A stretch of 54,781 nt of DNA, from contig JAKSQQ010000002.1 of the NCBI GenBank assembly GCA_024404015.1, positions 1 through 54,781 of the forward strand. The letters are read 5' to 3'. The translations under genes and the position numbers were made by a program. Each line of letters starts with the position of its first letter. The first letter of the stretch is position 1. The DNA is from Clostridia bacterium (GTDB lineage: Bacteria > Bacillota > Clostridia > Oscillospirales > Acutalibacteraceae). This document shows, in pieces, positions 28,301 through 36,193 of this stretch. Under the pieces are notes generated by a model, which worked only from the letters and a program-made list of their open reading frames with translations, was not told where the DNA came from and did no database searches.

Positions 28301-29715
28301 CCCCTCACCATTGAATCGTCAATACCCGTAAGCTCCGTAATCTTTCGCGGAATGGGTCTTTCCGGGTCAACAAAGGTTCTGAAGTAATCTGCCATTGCAC
28401 CGTCCTTATATCTGACGGCACCTATTTCTATAAGACGGTCATAGCCGGTACGCAATCCCGTGGATTCAACGTCAAACACTATGAACGTGCCGTTAAAGGA
28501 CATATGACGGTCACCCACAACGGGAGTAACGGTATCGTCAACATAATAGCCCTCCATACCGAGGATTACCTTGATACCTGCTTCATTACCTGCCGCAACT
28601 GCATCGGGAAAGGCCTGGACTACACCGTGGTCAGTAATTGCAACCGCCTTGTGTCCCCATTTCGCGGCTTTCTTTACTAATTTTGCAGGGCTTGACAAGC
28701 CGTCCATCTGTGAAATATTGGTATGCAGATGAAGCTCGACTCTCTTTTCCGGTGCTTCGTCCCCTTTACCCTCAAGCTCGTCGACAAGGGTTACTGCATT
28801 TGCATTGAAAACATAGTCTTTGGCGTATTCGTCATACTTGACCTTGCCTCTGAAAAGCCCCACTTTACCATCCTTAAGATTGGAAAGCAGCTCTTCTACG
28901 TTTTCGTTTTTATCAAAAATCTTAACGGGAAAGGCAACGGTTTTATCGTAAATATTGAAATTGATTATGGTTCTTAATCCGTCTTTTGTCTCCTTTGTAT
29001 CCAGTCCGAAAATCTTACCCCATACGCTGACGTAACCGTGGTCCTCCGTAATATCCGAAAGAGGGACCGGCTTTGATCTGATACCTGCGCCGTAAATAAC
29101 CTTGGCGTTTTCAAGAGAAATAGGTGCGTTTTCGTAGGGCTCAAGAGTCTTTACCGGGGGCTTGGGCTTGCTGATTTCCTTCACGGGAGCTTCAATGGAA
29201 TTTCTCGCCTGCATTTCAAGATATTCGGGAGAATCCACTTTTATGTCAATATCTCCCTCAATGCTGACTGAAACGGCTTTGCCGCCGTAATGCTCGCTTA
29301 CCCAGTCTCTGACAAAGGTGTCGCATCCCATGGCACACATCATTTTTGCACCCTCGTTTACACGGATAGCCACAGAATCGTCGGTTACTTCAAAGGTGGC
29401 ACTTCCGGTAAAGGCACATACCGCGGGAAAAGCCGTTTTCAAATCTCTGAGCAAAACGGGAATACACTCCCTGCCGAATTCACTTTCGGGATAACGGCAG
29501 GAAATGACTGTTTTTTTTATTTTCAAAACATCGGTGAGAATATTCTGTGTTTCGACTACCGCACGGTCGTCCACGACTTTTTCAAAATCCGCCGCTATGC
29601 TGAGGGTGGAAGTTGTCTCATCAAGACCGATATTCGAAACCCTGCCCCCCTCAAAATACTTTCTCATGTTGGGGGACAGATATTCACCTATAAAATAGAG
29701 TATGTCCTTATTCAT
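25372..29715 (-). CDS. polC: DNA polymerase III alpha subunit, PolC type
   Basis: 1447 residues from ATG 29715, which overlaps the ispG stop; a TTG at 29724 is the alternative. Domains in order: N-terminal region, OB domain, PHP domain (HLHTNISQMDGL) split by the DnaQ-type 3'-5' exonuclease (FDVESTGLRTGYDRLIEIGA, later DTDFLKATC), zinc-binding segment CTECKHSEFF...CPVCNKP, and the catalytic palm PDIDLNFASEYQ, followed by helix-hairpin-helix and duplex-binding parts. The leading-strand replicase of low-GC Gram-positives. Last gene of the pyrH operon. Confidence 0.98.
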   Translation of the reverse strand: MNKDILYFIGEYLSPNMRKYFEGGRVSNIGLDETTSTLSIAADFEKVVDDRAVVETQNILTDVLKIKKTVISCRYPESEFGRECIPVLLRDLKTAFPAVCAFTGSATFEVTDDSVAIRVNEGAKMMCAMGCDTFVRDWVSEHYGGKAVSVSIEGDIDIKVDSPEYLEMQARNSIEAPVKEISKPKPPVKTLEPYENAPISLENAKVIYGAGIRSKPVPLSDITEDHGYVSVWGKIFGLDTKETKDGLRTIINFNIYDKTVAFPVKIFDKNENVEELLSNLKDGKVGLFRGKVKYDEYAKDYVFNANAVTLVDELEGKGDEAPEKRVELHLHTNISQMDGLSSPAKLVKKAAKWGHKAVAITDHGVVQAFPDAVAAGNEAGIKVILGMEGYYVDDTVTPVVGDRHMSFNGTFIVFDVESTGLRTGYDRLIEIGAVRYKDGAMADYFRTFVDPERPIPRKITELTGIDDSMVRGAPKEEEAVRRFFEFCGEDVILVAHNATFDTDFLKATCARHDIPYNYTHIDTLILSQELVKGVKNFKLDTVAKALKLPDFDHHRADEDASILAKIFEKLIGLMRAEGIERVEEINAVIKADPKRQKSHHIIFLAKNHVGLKNLYQLITKSNLNYFYRNPRVPLSELLKHREGILVGSACEAGQLYQAVYAGKSHETQLRYASIYDYLEIQPNGNNMFMVRDGLVESEEELNDINRQIIALADELNIPVVATGDVHFLEKEDAVFREIIMTVQGFSDADKQAPLYLKTTDEMLSDFAYLGAEKAKEIVVDNPNLIADMCESMKPFPDGTFPPHIDGSEEDLTRICHERMEALYGSPLPQYIKERLDKELSSIIKNGFAVLYMIAQKLVKNSMDHGYYVGSRGSVGSSFVAFASGISEVNPLAPHYLCTECKHSEFFLNGEYGSGFDMPPKNCPVCNKPMVRDGHDIPFETFLGFYGDKSPDIDLNFASEYQFYAHRYTEELFGEKHVFKAGTIGTVAEKTAFGYVKKWIEEKGKANITNAEMTRLAMGCTGVKRTTGQHPGGMVVIPNDNVAEDFTPIQHPADDAESIHRTTHFDFHSLHDTILKLDNLGHEVPTLYKHLEDLTHTSVMDADVCDPKLYEMLTSPAPLGVTAEDIECPTGTLSLPELGTNFVLGMLTEAKPRNFSDMLQISGLSHGTDVWVGNAQELIRNGTCTISDVIGTRDSIMVYLIHKGLDNGMAFKIMEIVRKGKAPKLLTDEHKQAMIDHDVPQWYIDSCLKIKYMFPKAHAAAYVIAAIRLAWYKLYYPVEYYATYMTVRGGDLETETVLAGRARVKQRMAELSQRIKTKEASNKEEDVYTSLQVVNEMMARGIEVLPLDIYKSRGTEYIVEDGKIRLPFASIAGCGESAALGLEQAKFKKVKVRKEDGTVEETVTDEIEPFISIEDIQDRSHAPQTIIDILDESGAFEGIPRSTQISFF

Positions 29716-29716
29716 A

Positions 29717-30769
29717 TCAATCAAGATTTCCTATCTCTTCAATCAATCTGTCAACTGCTTCACTTTCGGGTACCTTGCAGAGAATTTCGCCCTTTCTGAA
29801 AATAAGGGCACAGCCGTCTCCTCCTGCTATACCTATGTCTGCTTCTCTTGCTTCGCCGGGGCCGTTTACCGCACATCCCATCACGGCGACCTTAATATTT
29901 TTTTCGCATCCTGCCAGACGGCTTTCAACCTGCTTTGCAAGACCGATAAGGTCAATTCTCGTTCTTCCGCAGGTGGGGCAGGCAACTATATCGGGGCCGG
30001 GCTTACCCAGGCCGAGTACCTTCAGTATATTCTTTGCGGCTTCAATTTCCTTTACGGGCTCATCGGTCATGGATACACGGATTGTGTCTCCGATGCCGTC
30101 AGCAAGGAGTGAGCCGATACCGATTGAGGATTTGATAAGAGAGCTGTTATAAGTTCCCGCCTCGGTTACGCCGAGATGAAGAGGATAATCGCATCTCCCG
30201 GCAGCAAGACGGTACGCCTTAATCATGGTCTCAACATCAGAGGATTTGATTGAAATAACAATATCTCTGAAATCAAATTTTTCGAGAAGGGACACATGAT
30301 ACATGGCGGAATCAACCAGCGCCTCTGCACAGGGACTGCCGTATTCAGCAAGAATTTCCTTTTCGCAGGAGCCGGAATTGACGCCGATTCTGATGGGAAT
30401 ATTCTTTTCTTTGCAGGCATCCGCCACGGCTTTGACTCTGTCATCCGAGCCGATATTGCCGGGATTGATTCTGATTTTATCCACTCCGGCTTCAATACTG
30501 CCGAGGGCAAGGCGATAATCAAAATGAATATCTGCCACAACGGGAATTTTAACATTTTCTTTGAGAGCGGAAATAAGCTTTACCGCGTTCATATCGGGAA
30601 CGGCGGCACGGATAATTTCGCATCCCGCCCTTTCAAGCTCAACCGCCTGCTTTACGCTTCCCTCAATATCGGATGCGGGAATATTAAGCATGGACTGGAT
30701 TGTAACGGGACTGTCACCGCCGATATATATATTTCCGACTCTTACTTTTTTTGAATTTCGTCTGTTCAT
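29717..30769 (-). CDS. ispG: 4-hydroxy-3-methylbut-2-enyl diphosphate synthase
   Basis: 350 residues. Iron-sulphur enzyme of the MEP pathway that makes HMBPP. Ligands C264 and C267 (CPTCGRTRIDL) and C299 (VMGCAVNGPGE) plus E306 bind the 4Fe-4S cluster. TIM-barrel part holds RINPGNIG and GVNSGSCEKEIL. Follows rseP by 5 bp and overlaps the polC start region; dxr, another MEP gene, lies two genes upstream. Confidence 0.97.
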   Translation of the reverse strand: MNRRNSKKVRVGNIYIGGDSPVTIQSMLNIPASDIEGSVKQAVELERAGCEIIRAAVPDMNAVKLISALKENVKIPVVADIHFDYRLALGSIEAGVDKIRINPGNIGSDDRVKAVADACKEKNIPIRIGVNSGSCEKEILAEYGSPCAEALVDSAMYHVSLLEKFDFRDIVISIKSSDVETMIKAYRLAAGRCDYPLHLGVTEAGTYNSSLIKSSIGIGSLLADGIGDTIRVSMTDEPVKEIEAAKNILKVLGLGKPGPDIVACPTCGRTRIDLIGLAKQVESRLAGCEKNIKVAVMGCAVNGPGEAREADIGIAGGDGCALIFRKGEILCKVPESEAVDRLIEEIGNLD

Positions 30770-30774
30770 AGCTT

Positions 30775-31887
30775 CTAACCTTTAACAAGCTTCAATATGT
30801 CGCTGAATGAAATGACCGCCATAAGCGCAAGCAGCAATACCATGCCGATTGCGTGAACAAGTGCCTCCAGCTTCTTGGGAACGGGCTTTCTGAATATTAT
30901 TTCAATGAGGATAAAGAAGAGGTGACCGCCGTCAAGAGCGGGTAAAGGAAGGAGATTGAAAAGTCCGATGTTGATGGCGATCATACCCGTCAGCATACAC
31001 AGATAGCTCCAATCCATATTCTTCTTTGATTCAGCCGCCGCATCCGCTATATATGAAACCGTACCTATAGGACCCGAAAGGTCGCTCATACCGTAGGTGC
31101 CTGTAATCAAATCAAAAAGTGAAAGATAAACAAGCCGTGAATAAGTAAGAGTTTCCGGAATAATATTGGTTACAACGCTTCTGAATGAAACGGGAACGCC
31201 CACGATATAGAATTCCATTACGATGGAATTTCTTTCCTTGCCCTGGAATTCATACTTTGAGGTCTTGAACTGAACGTTTTTCAATTCAACCTTTTTGCCG
31301 TCTCTGAGTACGACGAAATCAAAGCATCCCGTCTGATTTCTCTGCATCAGGAAATTGATATCGTCACCCGAAAAGACGTTTTTGCCGTCTATTTTCAGCA
31401 GTTCATCGCCTTCTTTAAGGTACTTTCTGCTTGCGGCATCCTCGGTATAAAAGGAATGGATTTCCCTTGTGCCGATAAGCTTCTCGCTGCCGTCTGCGTT
31501 GGTTTTGAGTGAGAGCATTACGGTAAGTATGATTATACCCATAATCAGATTTATCACACCGCCTGCGGCAATTATGATAAACCGCTTCCACGCCTTCTGA
31601 TTACAGAAAGCTCTTTCATCTTCGCTGTTTTCGCTTTCCCCCTCCATGCTGACAAAGCCGCCTATGGGGAAAAGACGGATTGAATACTGGGTTTCCTTTT
31701 TCTTTTTCTTGAGAAGCACGGGACCCATTCCCATTGAGAATTCGTTTACCTTAACGCCGAAAAGCTTTGCAAAAGTAAAATGACCCAGCTCGTGAAGGAA
31801 AATCAGCAGACCGAAAAACAGGATTGCAAGCAGTATGGGCCAGACCTTGCCCCATATTGCGGATGCACTGATTGCCATTGAAATCAT
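30775..31887 (-). CDS. rseP: Site-2 intramembrane metalloprotease RseP/RasP
   Basis: 370 residues from ATG 31887, whose ATGA overlaps the dxr stop; a GTG at 31893 is possible. Zinc motif HELGH (H32, E33, H36) in the first helix, a PDZ domain in the middle (EGDELLKIDGKNVFSGDDI), and LDGGHLFFILIEI with the third ligand near the C terminus. Cleaves membrane proteins such as anti-sigma factors and signal-peptide remnants. Confidence 0.96.
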   Translation of the reverse strand: MISMAISASAIWGKVWPILLAILFFGLLIFLHELGHFTFAKLFGVKVNEFSMGMGPVLLKKKKKETQYSIRLFPIGGFVSMEGESENSEDERAFCNQKAWKRFIIIAAGGVINLIMGIIILTVMLSLKTNADGSEKLIGTREIHSFYTEDAASRKYLKEGDELLKIDGKNVFSGDDINFLMQRNQTGCFDFVVLRDGKKVELKNVQFKTSKYEFQGKERNSIVMEFYIVGVPVSFRSVVTNIIPETLTYSRLVYLSLFDLITGTYGMSDLSGPIGTVSYIADAAAESKKNMDWSYLCMLTGMIAINIGLFNLLPLPALDGGHLFFILIEIIFRKPVPKKLEALVHAIGMVLLLALMAVISFSDILKLVKG

Positions 31888-33029
31888 TGCCACATCTCCT
31901 CCGTTTCTTTTCTGATGATTTTATCCGTTTCAAGTATGTTTTCAAGTGTCATATCAATACCGTTTCCGCTGAATTCAAGGGATTTCTCAACGGAACGGGC
32001 AATATCACCGAATCTGATTTTGCCCTTTCTGAAAAGCTCATTCGCTTTCTCATTGGCGGCATTGACTACGGTCGTATAAATTCCGCCCTTTTCAAGAGCG
32101 GTACGGCAGCAGCCGATGCATCTGAATGTATCGTAATCGGGCTTTGCAAAGGTGAGAGAAGCATATTCCGCAAGGTCAAGCTCACGAACGGGGCTGACAA
32201 ATCTGTCGGGATAAGTGAGAGCATACTGAATGGGTATTCTCATATCCGGCACTCCCAACTGTGCAATTACCGAATTGTCGTCAAACATAACCGCAGAGTG
32301 AAGTACACTCTGTCTGTGTACAAGTATATCAATGTCCTTCGGGGCTACGTCAAACAGACGGGCCGCCTCAATAAGCTCCAGTCCCTTATTCATCATTGTA
32401 GCGGAGTCAACGGTTATTTTTGCACCCATGCTCCAGTTAGGATGATTGAGGGCCTGCTCAAGGGTAACGTTTTCAAGCTCCGAAGCGGTCTTTCCGAAGA
32501 AAGGTCCTCCCGAAGCGGTAAGCAGAAGCTTTTTTATCTGCTTTTTATCTGCACATCCCTGCAGAGACTGAAAAATCGCGGAATGCTCGCTGTCAACGGG
32601 AAGAATATCCACACCGTATTCCTTTGCGAGCTCCGTAATGAAGCTTCCGCCTGCAACAAGGGTCTCTTTATTTGCAAGGGCAAGTCTGTTGCGGGATTTT
32701 ATCGCGCAGACCGTGGGGCAAAGCCCCGCTATGCCCACTATACTGTTAAGCACCGTGTCCGCCTGCATTGAGGCGCACTCATTGACACCGTCGCTGCCCG
32801 AAAGTACCACGGTATCCGTATCCGCAATTTTGATTTTCAGCTCTGCCGCCGCCTTTTCGTCAACAACGGCGACATATCCGGGATGAAACTCCCTTATCTG
32901 AGCTTCAAGAATATCCGTCCTCACATTTGCGGTAAGGGCAACTATTTTAAGCCCCATAAGTCGGGCTACATCAAGGGCCTGAACGCCTATTGAACCGGTT
33001 GAACCCAAAACCGTAAGACTTTTAATCAT
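31884..33029 (-). CDS. dxr: 1-deoxy-D-xylulose 5-phosphate reductoisomerase
   Basis: 381 residues from ATG 33029, which has GAGG upstream; the longer frame to 33104 runs into the cdsA end. NADPH-binding GSTGSIGVQALDV, ALANKETLVAGG, DSEHSAIFQ (metal D/E) and SMGAKITVDSATMMNKGLE are all present. Commits DXP to the MEP isoprenoid pathway, whose product feeds UppS in the same operon. Confidence 0.97.
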   Translation of the reverse strand: MIKSLTVLGSTGSIGVQALDVARLMGLKIVALTANVRTDILEAQIREFHPGYVAVVDEKAAAELKIKIADTDTVVLSGSDGVNECASMQADTVLNSIVGIAGLCPTVCAIKSRNRLALANKETLVAGGSFITELAKEYGVDILPVDSEHSAIFQSLQGCADKKQIKKLLLTASGGPFFGKTASELENVTLEQALNHPNWSMGAKITVDSATMMNKGLELIEAARLFDVAPKDIDILVHRQSVLHSAVMFDDNSVIAQLGVPDMRIPIQYALTYPDRFVSPVRELDLAEYASLTFAKPDYDTFRCIGCCRTALEKGGIYTTVVNAANEKANELFRKGKIRFGDIARSVEKSLEFSGNGIDMTLENILETDKIIRKETEEMWQ

Positions 33030-33084
33030 GTGAAAACCTCCGATATACAGACACAAAGGGACGGCATTGCCGCCCCCGTTAATA

Positions 33085-33990
33085 TTAGATTGCAAATGAC
33101 ACAATCGTCTTTACTGCAAGATAGGTGAAGGACATTGTGAAAATGAAGGAATCGATTCTGTCCATCATACCGCCGTGCTCGGGGAAGAGAGTTCCGAAGT
33201 CCTTGACACCGAAGTTTCTCTTGATAACCGATGCGGAAAGGTCACCGCACATACTGATTACACAGCAGAAGGGTGTAAAGACAAGTACCATCCACCATTT
33301 GATTGTGTCAAAGTGGAAATAGAACTGATTGCAGATTATCCACGCGATAAGTGAGGATAAGGTGGTACCCACGATACCTGCTATTGCACCCTCAATACTC
33401 TTTTTGGGGCTGATTTTGGGAGCCATCTTATGCTTTCCGAAGGACCTTCCTATGAAGAAAGCAAATGTATCGCAAAGCCATGCGCAGAACATTGCAATCA
33501 GAGCAATGTAGACAGCCATTGACTTTGAGAAATATTCGGGATAACCGTCAAGCAGGTTGAATAAAAGAATAAGTGTGGAAAGAGCATAGGGAAGGGCGAT
33601 TGATGCGAACAGTCCCATTGCCACATTTTCAAACTTGGTGACGTCATACATTTTGAGCATCAGTATGAGCATTGCCAGAACATAAGCACCGGTAAGCACC
33701 TTACCGAAGCCGGCAAAGGTCGCTCCCTCAATCTGCTCGCTGAATGCGATATAGAAGGGAAACAGTCCTGCAAAAATCATATTGCAAGCAGTAAGCACCT
33801 TGTTTTTGCATCCCGATACATTCTGGATTTCATAGATTGAAACCGTACAAAGAATGCAGATGGGAATTGCAACAACCCATGTATAACCGTATCCCAGAAG
33901 TACGAGAAATCCGATTGCAACCAGGGCAAGTGAAACACCTACCGCTATTCGTTTTAATAATTTCAACTGAAGCACATCCTTTCGGCTCAA
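33085..33990 (-). CDS. cdsA: Phosphatidate cytidylyltransferase
   Basis: Up to 301 residues. About eight membrane helices and the CDS signature IKRNFGVKDFGTLFPEHGG with D near the end (MMDRIDSF). Makes CDP-diacylglycerol for phospholipids. The start is uncertain: TTG 33990 overlaps the uppS stop (TTGA), while TTG 33966 (MKLLKRIAVG) has AAGGA at good distance. Confidence 0.95.
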   Translation of the reverse strand: MSRKDVLQLKLLKRIAVGVSLALVAIGFLVLLGYGYTWVVAIPICILCTVSIYEIQNVSGCKNKVLTACNMIFAGLFPFYIAFSEQIEGATFAGFGKVLTGAYVLAMLILMLKMYDVTKFENVAMGLFASIALPYALSTLILLFNLLDGYPEYFSKSMAVYIALIAMFCAWLCDTFAFFIGRSFGKHKMAPKISPKKSIEGAIAGIVGTTLSSLIAWIICNQFYFHFDTIKWWMVLVFTPFCCVISMCGDLSASVIKRNFGVKDFGTLFPEHGGMMDRIDSFIFTMSFTYLAVKTIVSFAI

Positions 33991-34718
33991 ACGCCTCCGA
34001 AGCGTCTGTTTCTTCTGCAGTAGTCTAATATTGCCGTATCAAGATCATCCGTGGTAAAATCCGGCCAGAGGATATCCGAAAACCAAAATTCCGAATATGC
34101 CGACTGCCAGGTCATGAAATTGGATAATCTGTATTCTCCGCTTGGCCTGATAATAAGGTCCGGGTCCGGCTGACCTGCGGTAAAAAGATTGGCGGAAATA
34201 TCGTCTTCTGTCTGCTTGTCGGGATTGATTTCTCCCGATTTTACCTTTGAGCCCAGTGCTTTGAAGGCGTGGAGTATTTCGTCTCTGCCTCCGTAATTGA
34301 TTGCGAGATTTACCGTCATTACATCTTTATCTGCGGAACTTTTCTCAAGAGCATTAAGTAATTTGACTATATCGTCGGGAAGCCCCTTCTTTTCGCCGAT
34401 AAGCTGAAGACGGATGCCTCTCATCTCATTTTCATTCTCTCTTGAAGTCGCTTCTTCAAGGTATTCCTTGAAAAGCTTCATTATTGCGGCAACCTCTTTG
34501 GGAGGTCTGCGCCAGTTTTCGGTTGAGAAAGCATAAAAAGTCATAACCTCTATACCCAAGTCCGCACCGTAGTCGCAGATGCGTCTGAAGGTCTTGGCTC
34601 CGGCCTTATGGCCCTCTGTTCTTTCGAGGCCCCGTTGCTTTGCCCAGCGGCCGTTACCGTCCATTATGATACCTATATGCTTAGGCAGCTGAATACTTTT
34701 TAACTGTTCTTCGGTCAT
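33987..34718 (-). CDS. uppS: Isoprenyl (undecaprenyl) diphosphate synthase
   Basis: 243 residues. cis-prenyltransferase with GIIMDGNGRWAKQRGL (catalytic D20), NYGGRDEI and RPSGEYRLSNFMTWQSAYSE. Chains IPP onto FPP to make the lipid carrier for peptidoglycan. Between frr and cdsA, the standard place. Confidence 0.97.
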   Translation of the reverse strand: MTEEQLKSIQLPKHIGIIMDGNGRWAKQRGLERTEGHKAGAKTFRRICDYGADLGIEVMTFYAFSTENWRRPPKEVAAIMKLFKEYLEEATSRENENEMRGIRLQLIGEKKGLPDDIVKLLNALEKSSADKDVMTVNLAINYGGRDEILHAFKALGSKVKSGEINPDKQTEDDISANLFTAGQPDPDLIIRPSGEYRLSNFMTWQSAYSEFWFSDILWPDFTTDDLDTAILDYCRRNRRFGGV

Positions 34719-34729
34719 AATTTACACCG

Positions 34730-35284
34730 TTATACGGACATGATTTCCTTTTCTTTATCTTCGGAAGCCTTGTCGATTTCTTTGATATACTTATCCGTGA
34801 AATCCTGGATTTTCTTTTCGCAGTCCTTAAGGTCGTCCTCTGTGATTTCGGATGCCTTTTCCATTTTCTTTGCCTTATCGAGAGCGTCTCTTCTGGTATT
34901 GCGGATTGCTACTCTGGATTCCTCTGCCATCTTTTTTACGTCTTTGGCAAGCTCCTTACGTCTTTCCTCGGTAAGGGTGGGGAACATAAGGCGGATAACC
35001 GTACCGTCATTCTGGGGATTGATGCCGATATCGGAGGCCTGAATTGCCTTTTCGATGGGCTGCATGGTAGTCTTATCCCAGGGCTGAATAACAAGGATTC
35101 TTGCCTCTGCCACGGAAACGGCCGCAAGCTGATTTATCGGAGTGGGCGTGCCGTAATAATCTACTCTGATTTTATCGAGAACGTTTGCGTTGGCTCTGCC
35201 TGCCTTAAGCTGAATGTATTCGTTGCTGAGTGCCTTAAGAGTCTTTTCCATTTTTTCTTTTGTCTGAGCAAATAAAGTTTCCAT
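34730..35284 (-). CDS. frr: Ribosome recycling factor
   Basis: 184 residues from ATG 35284, with GGAGG 9 bases upstream. Contains the RRF core [39 protein letters not shown] and [19 protein letters not shown]. Splits post-termination ribosomes with EF-G. 29 bp after pyrH. Confidence 0.97.
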   Translation of the reverse strand: METLFAQTKEKMEKTLKALSNEYIQLKAGRANANVLDKIRVDYYGTPTPINQLAAVSVAEARILVIQPWDKTTMQPIEKAIQASDIGINPQNDGTVIRLMFPTLTEERRKELAKDVKKMAEESRVAIRNTRRDALDKAKKMEKASEITEDDLKDCEKKIQDFTDKYIKEIDKASEDKEKEIMSV

Positions 35285-35313
35285 AGTCAAACCTCCGTTG
35301 TTTATGTTGTAAA

Positions 35314-36027
35314 TCAGTTGTTGCTTACCAGTGTGCCTACGTTTTCACCGCATACGGCTCTTACGATATTCTGAGGGTCGCTGAGGTTGAAAACGAGAAT
35401 GTTGATGTTATTTTCACGGCAAAGTGAAGCCGCCGCGGCATCCATTACCTTAAGATCCTTTTCAAGAACCTCCGAATGTGAAACATTATCGTACTTGACG
35501 GCATCGGCAAATTTATTGGGGTCCTTATCGTAGACGCCGTCAACGTTTGTTGCCTTCAGCAGAACGTCTGCCTTGATTTCCGCGGCTCTGAGGGCTGCAC
35601 AGGTATCCGTTGAGAAGAAGGGGTTTCCGGTTCCCGCGCCGAAGATGCAGACTCTTCCCTTCTCGAGATGACGAACCGCCTTGTTTCTGATATAAAGCTC
35701 CGCAAACTGGGGCATCTCAATAGCGGTTTCAACTCTGACGGGAACGTTAAGCTGTTCCAGAGAATCCGCAAGAGCAAGAGAATTCATTACCGTTGCAAGC
35801 ATACCGATATGGTCTGCTCTGGTACGGTCCATACTGCCGCCGCTTCTTCCTCTCCAGAAATTGCCTCCGCCTACAACAAGACCTACCTCTACGTCCATAT
35901 CGTTAAGCTGCCTTACCGCCTCGCAAATAGAATTGATAACGTCAAAATCAAAGCCGTGACCTGCATCGCCTGCAAGGACTTCACCGCTGATTTTCAAAAG
36001 GATACGCTTATATACGGGATTGTTCAA
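35314..36027 (-). CDS. pyrH: UMP kinase
   Basis: 237 residues. Motifs [24 protein letters not shown] and the C-terminal GTLV; hexameric amino-acid-kinase fold that makes UDP. Start is TTG 36027, with GGAGG eight bases upstream; the nearby ATG at 36034 is out of frame. Head of the operon pyrH-frr-uppS-cdsA-dxr-rseP-ispG-polC; rpsB-tsf, often found upstream, is absent. Confidence 0.97.
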   Translation of the reverse strand: MNNPVYKRILLKISGEVLAGDAGHGFDFDVINSICEAVRQLNDMDVEVGLVVGGGNFWRGRSGGSMDRTRADHIGMLATVMNSLALADSLEQLNVPVRVETAIEMPQFAELYIRNKAVRHLEKGRVCIFGAGTGNPFFSTDTCAALRAAEIKADVLLKATNVDGVYDKDPNKFADAVKYDNVSHSEVLEKDLKVMDAAAASLCRENNINILVFNLSDPQNIVRAVCGENVGTLVSNN

Positions 36028-36058
36028 AGGACATACCTCCCAAAATGGAATTTTACCT

Positions 36059-36087
36059 ATTTTATATTATTTTTGCGTATGTGTAAA
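36059..36087 (-). promoter_or_regulatory. Promoter of pyrH-polC operon
   Basis: Minus strand TTTACA (36082-36087), 17-bp spacer, TAAAAT (36059-36064), about 32 bp before the pyrH TTG. Confidence 0.65.
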
Positions 36088-36134
36088 GGGAAATAATCAA
36101 ATTTCATAATTTTTTTACACTTGGCAAAAAACTG

Positions 36135-36163
36135 TTGTGCATTCGGCACGGCTGTTGTATAAT
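36135..36163 (+). promoter_or_regulatory. Promoter of the GH89 gene
   Basis: TTGTGC (36135-36140), 17-bp spacer, TATAAT (36158-36163). It supports the TTG start at 36194, since the longer upstream frame would cover the promoter. Confidence 0.7.
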
Positions 36164-36193
36164 TACTCCATATCTCGAAAAGGAGAAATCGAA